From NCBI RefSeq assembly GCF_030297175.1, contig NZ_AP028070.1:2232001-2296000 (forward strand): a stretch of 64,000 nt of DNA, in the 5' to 3' direction. Position 1 is the first letter of the stretch. Every line of letters begins with the position of its first letter. The notes under the pieces are model-generated. The model was not told the origin of the DNA. It made no database searches and worked only from the letters and a program-made list of their open reading frames with translations. Shown here in pieces: positions 42,615 to 50,845 of the stretch. The stretch is from Marinobacter sp. LA51. Lineage in GTDB: Bacteria; Pseudomonadota; Gammaproteobacteria; Pseudomonadales; Oleiphilaceae. The translations under genes and the position numbers were made by a program.

Positions 42615-42992
42615 ATGGACACCGAACAACCCCAACTGGAAGCCATGGTAAATGAGTATTTTCAGGGCCTGCACACGGGGGATGCCGACCGACTGGCACC
42701 GCTGTTTCACCGAGATTGTGTACTCAAGGCACCGGGCCTGCGACGTACACTGGATGAATGGCTGGCCGATGTCGCAACGCGTCCTATACCGGCGGACATC
42801 GGACACCCGGAAAACTACCACATCCTCCGGGTGGAACTGGCCGGAAGCCAGGCCATGGTGAAAGTGGCGTGCCCGCTTCCCCACGGCAACTTTACCGACT
42901 ATCTGGGTTTCCTGAAGGAAGACGGTGTCTGGAAGATCGTCAACAAGATGTACGCGCCAGCCACCGCCAAAGTGAACACCCAAAACCATTAA
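42615..42992 (+). CDS. NTF2/SnoaL-like fold protein
   Basis: 125 residues with the first helix LEAMVNEYFQGLHTGDADRLAPLF, the typical entry to the NTF2-like cone. The pattern DCVLKAPGLRRTLDEWLAD and the later strands AMVKVACPLPHGNFTDYLGFLKEDGVWKIVNKMY fit the putative lumazine-binding/SnoaL-like subgroup. Such proteins act as small isomerases, hydrolases or binding partners. The ATG directly follows the GST stop (TAAATG), so translation is coupled. The reaction cannot be named. Confidence 0.82.
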   Translation: MDTEQPQLEAMVNEYFQGLHTGDADRLAPLFHRDCVLKAPGLRRTLDEWLADVATRPIPADIGHPENYHILRVELAGSQAMVKVACPLPHGNFTDYLGFLKEDGVWKIVNKMYAPATAKVNTQNH

Positions 42993-43008
42993 ATACGAGG
43001 AATTTCGA

Positions 43009-43206
43009 ATGCCTTATGTCAACATCAAAGTCACCGACGAAAACGTAACCGTCGAACAGAAACGCCAGCTGATTCAGGGAACGACGCAGCTACTGGTCGA
43101 TGTCCTGAACAAGAACCCCGCCGCCACCCACGTGGTCATCGACGAAGTGTCGACCGACAACTGGGGCGTAAAAGGGGAAACCGTGACTGAACTGCGAAAG
43201 CGATAA
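43009..43206 (+). CDS. 4-oxalocrotonate tautomerase family protein
   Basis: 65 residues beginning MPYVNIKVTDENVT. Pro-2 becomes the catalytic N-terminal proline after Met removal. The family length is 60-65 residues; conserved hydrophobic strands and a LRKR end are present. Tautomerases of this size form hexamers and interconvert enols and ketones, often in aromatic or halogenated-compound pathways. It lies 16 bp after the NTF2-like gene and 27 bp before the monooxygenase, so the four genes form one operon. The substrate is unknown. Confidence 0.88.
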   Translation: MPYVNIKVTDENVTVEQKRQLIQGTTQLLVDVLNKNPAATHVVIDEVSTDNWGVKGETVTELRKR

Positions 43207-43233
43207 CCAACTAACAGGGGAGCAGAACTCACC

Positions 43234-44274
43234 ATGACCACCCTCCGGGAACTTCTGAACGTGGACTACCCAGTGATTCAGGCACCCATGGCCGGCGTGC
43301 AGGACAGCGCATTGACCATAGCGGTTTCCAAAGCGGGAGGGCTGGGTTCGCTCCCCTGTGCCATGCTCACAGGCGAAAAAATACGCGAAGAAGTCGCCAG
43401 GATCCGGACCGCGACAGACCGGCCCTTCAATCTAAACTTTTTCTGCCACCGCCCGCCAAAAGCGAACCCCGAGAGAGACGCGGCCTGGCGGCAAAGCCTG
43501 CAACCCTATTACGAGGAACTGGGGTTGGAGATAACCGAAGATGCCGGCGGCGCAAGCCGTCGACCCTTTGATGAACAGACGGCCGAGCTCGTGGCGGAAC
43601 TGCAGCCTGCGGTGGTCAGCTTCCACTTCGGCTTACCGGCCCCCGACCTGCTGGCCTTTATCAAATCCAATGGCGTTAAAGTACTGGCCAGTGCCACCAC
43701 CGTAGCCGAAGCCCTGTGGCTGGAGCAGCGAGGCGCGGACGCAGTTATCGCCCAGGGGCTAGAGGCCGGTGGTCATCGCGGGCACTTTCTGTCTGGCGAC
43801 CTTGGCCTGCACATGGGTCTCTTCGCGTTAATCCCCCAAATCAAATCCAGAGTGAAGCTGCCGGTGATAGCGGCTGGCGGCATTGCCTCCGCCGAAGGTG
43901 TCAATGCAGCCACACAACTCGGTGCCATCGCCGCCCAGGTCGGCACCGCTTACCTGCTGTGTACCGAAGCAAAAACCAGTGCCATCCACCGAGACGCCCT
44001 CCAGTCCGAGCGATCTTCCCACACCGAGATCACCAACGTATTTTCCGGCCGGCCAGCTCGCGGAATTGTCAACCGGTTGATGCGAGAGCGAGGCCCCATC
44101 AGTTCGAGCGTGCCTGACTTTCCCAATGCGTCAGCTGCACTGGCACCTATCAGATCGGAGGCGGAAAAACTCGGCAAAGGAGACTTTTCGCCACTTTGGG
44201 CGGGGCAAAATACCCTGGGGTGCGCAAAAATCTCAGCTGACAAAATGACATTGAGGTTGGCGGGTGTTCAGTAG
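43234..44274 (+). CDS. nitronate monooxygenase (2-nitropropane dioxygenase family)
   Basis: 346 residues forming an FMN-binding TIM barrel. The start motif is DYPVIQAPMAG, then GGLGSLPCAM, a mid-barrel LNFFCHRPPK, the active-site segment AQGLEAGGHRGHF (catalytic His) and PVIAAGGIASAEGV with phosphate-binding Gly. It oxidises propionate-3-nitronate or related nitronates without metal. It ends the LysR-linked operon. With a GST and a tautomerase alongside it, a detoxification or catabolic task toward a nitro or carbonyl compound is likely. After the stop there is no clear terminator. Confidence 0.9.
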   Translation: MTTLRELLNVDYPVIQAPMAGVQDSALTIAVSKAGGLGSLPCAMLTGEKIREEVARIRTATDRPFNLNFFCHRPPKANPERDAAWRQSLQPYYEELGLEITEDAGGASRRPFDEQTAELVAELQPAVVSFHFGLPAPDLLAFIKSNGVKVLASATTVAEALWLEQRGADAVIAQGLEAGGHRGHFLSGDLGLHMGLFALIPQIKSRVKLPVIAAGGIASAEGVNAATQLGAIAAQVGTAYLLCTEAKTSAIHRDALQSERSSHTEITNVFSGRPARGIVNRLMRERGPISSSVPDFPNASAALAPIRSEAEKLGKGDFSPLWAGQNTLGCAKISADKMTLRLAGVQ

Positions 44275-44547
44275 TGCTTGCTGTCGAATCAATTCCCGCG
44301 TGAACATCCGTGTTTAAGCTGCACCTCTGATTAGAGTTTTCGGCTGGCACTAAAGCCTCGCCATGGTCGCGAAGCGAACATTCGGAAGCACCTTATTACG
44401 ACCACTTTCGTAGCCTTCCACGGCACTCGGAACAAGCTTGGAAGTTATCCCCGCGGATAACTCCCCAAGCACCATTTAGCTCCTCAAGAGACATTCGGCC
44501 CTGTGAGCACACGGGACCGGATGTCGTTCCATTTTTCTAAGAGTTAA
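44275..44547. other. convergent spacer with repeat copy C
   Basis: The 273-bp gap between the monooxygenase and the membrane-anchor gene. Repeat copy C is at 44365-44385. No gene, and no clear terminator with a T-run. Confidence 0.45.
44365..44385 (+). repeat. 21-bp dispersed repeat, copy C
   Basis: GGTCGCGAAGCGAACATTCGG, 3 mismatches to copy B. It lies at the edge between the monooxygenase operon and the HupE module. Confidence 0.6.
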
Positions 44548-45171
44548 TCACAACATTTTCTTTAACTGCCCGTAGCCTCCCCCGGTACGAAGTACCAGAG
44601 TGATATCGTTATCATTTCGATTTCTGAAGAACCAGCCATGATTGCCGGTAAAGGCTGCTTCCAGCTCGCCCTCGTCTTCAGGCACGCCCCGGCCTTTTTC
44701 GTAGGAAATTGACTGTCCGCCTCCATCACCGTGGGTATCAAAGTTGATCGGGCCACCTTCTGACACCCAGGAGAACCGGGCTACGGCACCTTCCTCCATG
44801 GTGAGTTTGTATTCGGTGCCTTCTCCTGGTGTGAGGACCACACGCACTTCATCCTGCCACTGCGGTTCCTCAACGGCTTGAGCCACGACAGGTCCTTTGA
44901 CTTCCGGGGCCTTCTGATCGACCGAGGATTGCACCGCAACCATTTGGGCAGCCTCGTCAGCAGCCGCTTCTTCGGCGAGCTGTTCCTTGATCTCGCCCAT
45001 TTCTGTCAGGCCCAAAAGCTGACCTGCGCCGGTTGGGTCCAGGGCGTATTCGGCGGGCATGACCACGGTTACCAGCAGAGCCAGCGCCACAACAGCGGCA
45101 ACAATGGTTGATCGAACCAGCTTGGCGGTGCTGGGCAGTTCTTCACGGTTGGGTATATCGGTGTTGTACAT
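44548..45171 (-). CDS. single-pass membrane-anchor protein
   Basis: 207 residues. A cytosolic N-terminus (MYNTDIPNREELPSTAKLVR) is followed by one transmembrane helix (STIVAAVVALALLVTVVM) and an acidic, Ala-rich linker (EIKEQLAEEAAADEAAQ). The beta-rich periplasmic domain contains TPGEGTEYKLTMEEGAVARFSW and a Gly-rich DTHGDGGGQ loop, then GELEAAFTGNHGWFFRNRN. Such proteins are usually annotated as transmembrane anchors and stand beside HupE-type transporters. It starts 15 bp after the HupE stop. A helper role in metal handling is the likeliest reading, by context only. Confidence 0.75.
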   Translation of the reverse strand: MYNTDIPNREELPSTAKLVRSTIVAAVVALALLVTVVMPAEYALDPTGAGQLLGLTEMGEIKEQLAEEAAADEAAQMVAVQSSVDQKAPEVKGPVVAQAVEEPQWQDEVRVVLTPGEGTEYKLTMEEGAVARFSWVSEGGPINFDTHGDGGGQSISYEKGRGVPEDEGELEAAFTGNHGWFFRNRNDNDITLVLRTGGGYGQLKKML

Positions 45172-45186
45172 GGGGAATCTCCAGAA

Positions 45187-45921
45187 TCAGGCGACAAAGT
45201 AACCGGTGAGCTGATAGCCAAAGAGCAGAAAACCTGCACTCATCATGGCCACGTTTGCGGTGTAGGCATGGCGGAAAAATCCGTCGGTTTTTCGCCAGAA
45301 GCTTATGGCAATCAGGATCATGGCCAGTGCGATCAACTGTCCGATTTCCACGCCCACGTTGAAGGCAAGGAGGTTCGGAATCAGGCCGTCCGGTGAGATG
45401 TCGTATTCGATGATCTTGGTGGAGAGGCCGAAACCATGGAAGAACCCGAAAATCAACGTGGCGGCCTTGGTGTTGGGCTGGAAGCCAAACCACCGCTGAT
45501 AGGCACCTATGTTGTCCAGTGCCTTGTAGACGATGGACAGACCGATAATCGCATCAATGATGTAGCTGTTGATGCCCACGTTGAAGTAAACCCCCAGCAG
45601 CATCGTGGTGGAATGCCCCAGGGCAAACAGGCTCACGTAGATCGCGATGTGCTGCATGCGATACAGGAAGAAAATGACACCCAGCAAGAACAGCAGGTGG
45701 TCATAGCCGGTGACCATGTGTTTGGCCCCCAGATAGATGAACGCAATGAGGTTTATCCCGGTAATTTCCTGGATGTACCCCTTGTCGCCCTGAGCGACTG
45801 CGTGGGCGAGCGCATCGGTGCTCACACCCAGCAAACCCAGGGTCAGAAATATCCAGAACAGACGACTGCCGGTGCCGGTTGAGGACACACCACGACAACC
45901 GCCAAGCAAGCTTGACAACAT
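45187..45921 (-). CDS. HupE/UreJ-type membrane protein (second subfamily)
   Basis: 244 residues from an ATG preceded by GGAG at 5 nt; 15 residues of open frame upstream are not used. About six transmembrane helices. The first extracytosolic stretch carries HAVAQGDKG, then AKHMVTGYDHLLFLLGVIFFL with His and Asp in the helix. ALGHSTTMLLG and FFHGFGLSTK add more His in membrane segments. These are features of HupE/UreJ relatives, which carry nickel or cobalt; this longer HupE-2 kind is uncharacterised to my knowledge. It is followed by the anchor gene and preceded by a His-rich protein, so it is probably a metal transporter. Confidence 0.82.
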   Translation of the reverse strand: MLSSLLGGCRGVSSTGTGSRLFWIFLTLGLLGVSTDALAHAVAQGDKGYIQEITGINLIAFIYLGAKHMVTGYDHLLFLLGVIFFLYRMQHIAIYVSLFALGHSTTMLLGVYFNVGINSYIIDAIIGLSIVYKALDNIGAYQRWFGFQPNTKAATLIFGFFHGFGLSTKIIEYDISPDGLIPNLLAFNVGVEIGQLIALAMILIAISFWRKTDGFFRHAYTANVAMMSAGFLLFGYQLTGYFVA

Positions 45922-45969
45922 AAAGACTCCAATCGAATTTGTTTTCTCGGGCCGCGAAAGCGGCAAGAA

Positions 45970-46353
45970 TCAAGTGGAAAGGGAGACTTTTGGAGGGCGT
46001 TCAAGCCGATAGCGCAAACTGCGGGGAGAACCTCCGGCAAAGGGCACGGGCTGCCGGAGAACGGTCAGGCTTTGGGAAAAAAATGGAATTCTGAGCTGGT
46101 CCACGGTCTCGTGGGTGTGGTTGCCAGCATCATGATGCAGTGATGATGTCTCTGGCTCCTCGTCAAAATCGTGGGGGTGTCCATGGCCACCATGACTGCC
46201 TGGATTAGCGTCAGACTGGGATTCCCAATCGCCCGCTAACTCAGCCACACCGTGAGAGAACGACTCGCCAATCACCGACAATGAAAGGCCCGCCAATGCA
46301 AACAGCATGACGAGCGTCGGAAGCAGCTTTCTCTGGTGGATGGCCGAAATCAT
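45970..46353 (-). CDS. small exported His-rich protein (CzcI/DUF2946-like)
   Basis: About 127 residues from the Met of ISAIHQRKLLP; a GTG 18 codons upstream is the other option, and neither has a strong ribosome site. A signal peptide or membrane helix (LPTLVMLFALAGLSLSVIG) is followed by a His-rich, acidic stretch (GSHGGHGHPHDFDEEPE, SSLHHDAGNHTHE). The Pro-rich end is RLERPPKVSLST, as in CzcI/DUF2946 proteins of metal-resistance operons. It is the first gene of the HupE module, 48 bp before it. It would bind zinc, nickel or cobalt in the periplasm. Confidence 0.65.
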   Translation of the reverse strand: MISAIHQRKLLPTLVMLFALAGLSLSVIGESFSHGVAELAGDWESQSDANPGSHGGHGHPHDFDEEPETSSLHHDAGNHTHETVDQLRIPFFSQSLTVLRQPVPFAGGSPRSLRYRLERPPKVSLST

Positions 46354-46628
46354 CAATCTAATGGGTCGAGTCTGTGGTTGGATTTCAACGAAAACAGAGG
46401 ATACCACCGCCCCATGGGGGATCGGAATTAAACATGGTAAATGTGTTCACAGTCACCACTTTGACAAAGCTTGAAACAAAATCTGTTGAAGTTCTATTCG
46501 TTCATCGTTGAGTGGTTTGCCTTCTAACCGCCGCTTGGCAAAGTTGAATCGCCGCCACCTCTGGAATGGGGTGAATGCAGAGACATTTCTTGTGCAATTC
46601 GGGAGGAATCCGAAATTTGGGGTGCTGC

Positions 46629-46643
46629 GAATGTTCGCTTTTG
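46629..46643 (-). repeat. dispersed repeat, inverted copy D
   Basis: On the minus strand AAAAGCGAACATTCG matches the second half of copies B and C. The preceding CCAAAACAAAAGCGAAC matches 40871-40888. It lies between the HupE module and malEFG. Confidence 0.5.
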
Positions 46644-46737
46644 TTTTGGGAAACATAGGGCCAGCCAAAACCGAAGGCTTAGATCCCCAAAACCTGTCCG
46701 GTTCGGCCAAAAAATGGTGACAAGCACACGGAAGAAC

Positions 46738-46776
46738 AAAAAAATCCCGGTCAGTAGGGGGATTAATCTGACCGGG
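46738..46776 (-). terminator. Rho-independent terminator after malG
   Basis: CCCGGTCAG pairs perfectly with CTGACCGGG (9 bp) around a 13-nt loop, and on the minus strand seven T follow. It lies 49 bp after the malG stop. Confidence 0.85.
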
Positions 46777-46824
46777 TCGCGAAAGAGTACGCTGGAAGAC
46801 GCTGTTGTCGCGTAAAGGTAACGC

Positions 46825-47715
46825 CTAGCCCTTCACCCCGCCGGCGGTCAGGCCACCCACAATCCATTTCTGGCAGTACAGGAAGATAAGGGTGATGGGC
46901 AGGCCAGACAGCACAGCAGCAGCTGCGAAATCGCCCCAGAGGTAATTCTGTTCGTAGAGGTACTGTTGCGCACCCACGGCCAGTGTCAGCTTATCGGTAT
47001 CCACCAGCAGCACCGAGGCCATCGGGTATTCCATGATGGTCATGATGAACGCCAGGATGAACACCACCACCAGGATGGGCACCGACAGCGGCAGCAGGAT
47101 ATATCGGAACGCCTGCCAGGTGGTGGCACCATCAACAATGGCAGCCTCTTCCAGGGACCGGTCAATGGAGTCGAAATAGCCCTTGATGGTCCAGATGTGC
47201 AGCGCCATACCGCCCAGGGAGGCAACAATCACGGCACCGTGGGTGTTCAGGCCAAGCCAGCTGACGTGATTGCCAATCTGGTCAAACAGGGCGTACAGCG
47301 CTACCAGCGACAGCACCGGCGGGAACATCTGGAAAATCAGCATCGACTTCAGCACTGCACCCTTGCCTGCAAAGCGCATGCGCGCAAAGGCGTAGGCACT
47401 GGTGGTCGAGAGCGCCAGGATCAGCACCGATGACACCACCGCCACCTTGATGGAATTCCAGAGCCACAGCAGCACCGGGAACGGCGGTTGGGTGGTTACT
47501 CCGTCTTCCCCGGTATAAGGCAGACCAAACGCCAGGTACCAGTGCTCCAGGGACGGGTTCTGCGGCAGCAAGCTGCCTGAGGCAAAGTTACCACTGCGGA
47601 AGGAAATCGAAATAACCATCAGCAGCGGAAACAGCACGATTGCGATGAAAGCCAGCATGCCGAGGTGAGAAGCCAGCACGCGGTATTTGGTTGATTGGGG
47701 TTGAACCATCGCCAT
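46825..47715 (-). CDS. malG: MalG, maltose importer permease
   Basis: 296 residues (E. coli 296). Six transmembrane helices. The cytosolic EAA loop reads [23 protein letters not shown], the contact with MalK. The end [14 protein letters not shown] is nearly that of E. coli MalG. A large periplasmic loop after the first helix is typical of MalG. AGGAG precedes the ATG by 6 nt, and the gene follows malF by 9 bp. It forms the channel with MalF. The operon order is malE, malF, malG. Confidence 0.95.
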   Translation of the reverse strand: MAMVQPQSTKYRVLASHLGMLAFIAIVLFPLLMVISISFRSGNFASGSLLPQNPSLEHWYLAFGLPYTGEDGVTTQPPFPVLLWLWNSIKVAVVSSVLILALSTTSAYAFARMRFAGKGAVLKSMLIFQMFPPVLSLVALYALFDQIGNHVSWLGLNTHGAVIVASLGGMALHIWTIKGYFDSIDRSLEEAAIVDGATTWQAFRYILLPLSVPILVVVFILAFIMTIMEYPMASVLLVDTDKLTLAVGAQQYLYEQNYLWGDFAAAAVLSGLPITLIFLYCQKWIVGGLTAGGVKG

Positions 47716-47724
47716 GGGAAGCTC

Positions 47725-49323
47725 CTATACCTTGATCTTGGACAGTTTGAGATTGACCAGCGACAGCGCGCCCACAACCAGGAAGATGGCGGTGGCAATA
47801 GCGGCAGCCAGACCAAAGTTCTGTCCGGAATCCTGGAACGCAATCCGGTAGGTGTAGCTCACCAGCAGATCCGTTGTTCCGGCCGGCGTGCTTGCACCAA
47901 TAATGTCGGGTGCACCACCGGTCAGCAGTGCGATCAGGACAAAGTTATTGAAGTTGAATGCAAAACTGGCAATCAGCAGAGGCATCAACGGCTTGATGAT
48001 CAACGGCAATGTGATGTTGAACAGATTGCTGACCGGGCCGGCGCCGTCCATCGCGGAGGCTTCGTATAGATCCTTGGGGATGGCCTGCAATAGCCCCATG
48101 CACAGCAACATCATGTAGGGATAGCCGAGCCAGGTATTCACTATCAGGATCATGGTTCGCGCCAGCGCCGGATCACTGAACCAGTCTGGGCGCAGCCCGA
48201 ACAGGCCTTCCAGTACCAGGTTGATTTCACCAAAGTTCTGGTTGAACAGACCCTTGAACACCAGGATCGAAATGAACGCCGGTACCGCGTACGGCAGGAT
48301 CAGCATGGTGCGGTAGAAGCCTTTGCCCCGTATCTGGTCCCACTGCAGCAGGTTGGCCAGCAACAGGCCTAGGGCCAACGTGAAGATCACGGTAGCTACG
48401 GCAAAAGACAGCGTCCAGACAAAGATCTGAAAAAAAGGACCACGGATGGTCGGATCGCTGACCACCTTCAGGTAATTGTCCCAACCAATATTGACGGTCC
48501 AGCCTGGCGACAGGGTCTCGCCATCGGCACTGCGGTAAAAGCCAGTCTCGTGATCGGGAAAATAGGTTGTTCCGGTTTGATTGTCTGTCAGGCTGCCATT
48601 GTCGTGCTGACTGAATTGCGGATGAATCGCCGCGAAGGAGCGCAAGCTGGCCTGACTGAGTTCACGCCCGTCTTCGGTGATCAGCGTCACCTGCGACAGC
48701 AACTCGCGCAACTGAATGATGTCGCGAATGCCCAGAGCCTCGCCTCGGGGCTGGCCCGACAGCGGCAGTACCGGCGCTGAAGTTTCGCCCGCTTCCAGCT
48801 CCATGGGCGCCGAGGTCAGATTCTGGTGCTTGCCCTTCAGGTGAACGATGTAACCGGCATTGGTCTTGTAGAGCTCGTAGTCATAGCGAACCGCTTCGGA
48901 CTGGTAGGTCCGGCTCAGCAGGTTTTCCTGCACTTGCCCAAAACTCAACAGGTTACTGGCACTGTAGTTGGTGAAACCAATGCCAATGGTGTACATCAGC
49001 GGGAAGATTACAAACAGGCCCATACCGGCGATCGCCGGAAAGATATACCGGTGCGCGTACAGTTTGCGGTTGAAGAACACCATCACCGCGGAGGCTGTAA
49101 GCACCAGGAACAGAATGGCGAATACGAACTCGCGCTGGGCGTACAAGGCCAGGATCAGGTAGAGCGACATGCCAATCAAGGCGGCAAGAGCGCCCCACTT
49201 CAAAAATGCTCGAAACATGAAGTATCTGCTTTCGATTCCGGGAGAGGACAGGGTTTCCGTTATCATTGTAGTCAGCCCGTAGGTTGCCACCGTTTCAGGG
49301 GGCGGTGGCAGATTGTCGTCCAT
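47725..49323 (-). CDS. malF: MalF, maltose importer permease
   Basis: 532 residues (E. coli 514). It follows MalF throughout: two membrane helices with FANRKAYA-like FNRKLYAHRY, the IGFTNYSA-SNLLSFG entry, a large periplasmic P2 domain (about 110-280), and the rest of the channel with an EAA loop EASAMDGAGPVSNLFNITLPLI. The C-terminus is LSLVNLKLSKIKV. The start is uncertain: the first Met gives an odd Pro-rich leader, and inner Met residues at about 20 and 35 also lack strong ribosome sites. A hairpin separates it from malE. It binds MalE and forms the pore with MalG. Confidence 0.93.
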   Translation of the reverse strand: MDDNLPPPPETVATYGLTTMITETLSSPGIESRYFMFRAFLKWGALAALIGMSLYLILALYAQREFVFAILFLVLTASAVMVFFNRKLYAHRYIFPAIAGMGLFVIFPLMYTIGIGFTNYSASNLLSFGQVQENLLSRTYQSEAVRYDYELYKTNAGYIVHLKGKHQNLTSAPMELEAGETSAPVLPLSGQPRGEALGIRDIIQLRELLSQVTLITEDGRELSQASLRSFAAIHPQFSQHDNGSLTDNQTGTTYFPDHETGFYRSADGETLSPGWTVNIGWDNYLKVVSDPTIRGPFFQIFVWTLSFAVATVIFTLALGLLLANLLQWDQIRGKGFYRTMLILPYAVPAFISILVFKGLFNQNFGEINLVLEGLFGLRPDWFSDPALARTMILIVNTWLGYPYMMLLCMGLLQAIPKDLYEASAMDGAGPVSNLFNITLPLIIKPLMPLLIASFAFNFNNFVLIALLTGGAPDIIGASTPAGTTDLLVSYTYRIAFQDSGQNFGLAAAIATAIFLVVGALSLVNLKLSKIKV

Positions 49324-49342
49324 GGGTGTACTCGTGCGGTTA

Positions 49343-49365
49343 CGGGCAGCGATCCCTGCTGCCCG
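49343..49365. other. hairpin between malE and malF
   Basis: CGGGCAGC-7 nt-GCTGCCCG is a perfect 8-bp stem in the 57-bp malE-malF gap. In E. coli a REP hairpin at the same place stabilises malE mRNA against 3' decay; a like role is inferred. There is no T-run, so it is not a full terminator. Confidence 0.65.
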
Positions 49366-49380
49366 AACGGCCCACCGGTA

Positions 49381-50580
49381 TTACCGGGTGATGCGCTGGG
49401 CCGCCGCGTTCAAGGCATCTTCGACAGGCTGTCGGCCAGAGGTCATGTTCTGCAGGGCCGGCCCCATGGATGACCAGAAGGCTCCCATGGCGGGAACGTT
49501 GGGCATGGGTTCACCCAGCTGAGCATTCTCAAACGTCGCCTTGATGTTCGGGTTTGACGACAGCTCGTCCATGAACTCCTTGTTGGCTACAGCGCCGAGC
49601 GGTACGTCGTCATTCACCATTTTCAGGCCTTTGACGGACAGCGCGTAGTTCTCCAGGAATTCAACGGCCAGGTCCTTGTTGGGGCTGGCTGAGTTCAGTG
49701 TCGCCGCCATAACACCGACCATCGGCTTGCTGGGCTCACCGTCAACGGTGGGCAGCGTGGTTACACCAAAGTTGATGCCACTCTTCTCCAGGTTGCCCCA
49801 GGCCCAGGGACCGTTGATCATCATCGCAGTCTCGCCTTTATTGAAGCTCGACTCCATGGCGCTGTAATCGGCGCCACGGGGCATAACGCCCTCCTCGATC
49901 AACGTGGTCAGCGCTTGTGCGCCCTTGACCGCGCCTTCGGTGTTCACTCCGGTGTCCTTCACGTTCACTGAACCGTCATCCGACTCAGCGAAAATGTAGC
50001 CGCCGGCCGCTGCCAGCATCGGCCAGGTGAAATAGGTGTTGTTGTAGTCCCAAAGAATCGCCTTCTTGCCATTTTCCGCCAGTTTCTTGTGCACCTCGGG
50101 AATGTCCTCGAAGGCGCTTGGCGGTTCAGGCAGCAGGTCTTTGTTGTAGATCAGGCCAATGGATTCAACAGCCATGGGATAGCCGTACTTCTTGCCGTCG
50201 ACGGTGACGGCATCCCAGGTGAAACCGTAGTTGGCATCAACCACTTCGCTGGAAGGCTTGATCTCGGAAATGATGCCACTCTGAGCCCACTCACCAAAAC
50301 GGTCATGGGCCCAGATAAAGATGTCGGGACCATTGCCGGTAGCGGCAGACTGCTGGAATTTGTCGGTGGCATTGTCAGGGTGGGCAACCTCAACCGGAAT
50401 GCCGGTTTCCTTGGTGAACCAGTCACCCACTTCCTGCAGGCCATCGTAGCCTTTGTCACCATTGATCCACACCAACAGCTTGCCCGATTCGATTTCTGCG
50501 TGGGCAGGCGCGGATAGCCCAACCGTGGCGGCGACGATAGATGCGGCGAGGGTGCTGCGAATAAAGAGTCGACGATTCAT
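49381..50580 (-). CDS. malE: MalE, maltose-binding protein
   Basis: 399 residues (E. coli 396). The signal peptide ([25 protein letters not shown]) is followed by a type-2 binding fold beginning [25 protein letters not shown], close to E. coli MalE. The hinge and sugar-binding stretches fit MalE ([41 protein letters not shown]). Aromatic sugar contacts are present. GAGGAAACACC precedes the ATG. It binds maltose and maltodextrins in the periplasm and hands them to MalFGK2. It is the first gene of the operon and is divergent from the alpha-amylase. Confidence 0.95.
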   Translation of the reverse strand: MNRRLFIRSTLAASIVAATVGLSAPAHAEIESGKLLVWINGDKGYDGLQEVGDWFTKETGIPVEVAHPDNATDKFQQSAATGNGPDIFIWAHDRFGEWAQSGIISEIKPSSEVVDANYGFTWDAVTVDGKKYGYPMAVESIGLIYNKDLLPEPPSAFEDIPEVHKKLAENGKKAILWDYNNTYFTWPMLAAAGGYIFAESDDGSVNVKDTGVNTEGAVKGAQALTTLIEEGVMPRGADYSAMESSFNKGETAMMINGPWAWGNLEKSGINFGVTTLPTVDGEPSKPMVGVMAATLNSASPNKDLAVEFLENYALSVKGLKMVNDDVPLGAVANKEFMDELSSNPNIKATFENAQLGEPMPNVPAMGAFWSSMGPALQNMTSGRQPVEDALNAAAQRITR

Positions 50581-50845
50581 CAGGTGTTTCCTCTGTCTGT
50601 TCTTGCCTTATTCTTGTTGTCCGGCCGTTCGCGAGGTGTTGATGAGCCGGGATGAACGCAAAATGCTCTTTTGCGAGTCTTTGCACTTTGTTGCAACTGC
50701 GCTAAATAAGCATCCCCCCTTATTTCATTCCCCGAGGCGTAGCGCGGGGGAGTAGAAAGGCGTAGAGATCTCCGTCTACCACCCCGATTCCAACTCTGCT
50801 CTCATGTCATCCATAAGAACCATAATCCGAACCGGAGCTGACACC
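50581..50845. promoter_or_regulatory. divergent malE/amylase promoter region with MalT-box-like sites
   Basis: 265 bp. Sites like GGGGA(T/G)GA: GGGATGAAC (50649-50657, plus), GGGGATG (50711-50717, minus), GGGGAGTAG (50747-50755, plus) and GGATGA (50807-50812, minus). Several sites in both directions fit a MalT-controlled divergent promoter, as in E. coli malEp-malKp. GTTGCAAC near 50690 is a small palindrome of unknown meaning. Confidence 0.45.

Larger units (their letters stand above)
46354..46824. other. 471-bp spacer with repeat copy D
   Basis: Between the His-rich gene start and malG end. It holds repeat copy D, the malG terminator at its right end, and short reading frames without ribosome sites. 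Nothing else was recognised. Confidence 0.5.

Noticed and set aside
39683..44385. The 21-bp repeats as integron attC or phage att sites
   Set aside because: No integrase, no attC fold pattern or core site was seen; spacing and orientation do not fit cassette arrays. They were kept only as dispersed repeats.
46453..46720. Short open frames on both strands between the HupE module and malG
   Set aside because: No ribosome site, no recognisable protein, and they overlap the dispersed repeat.
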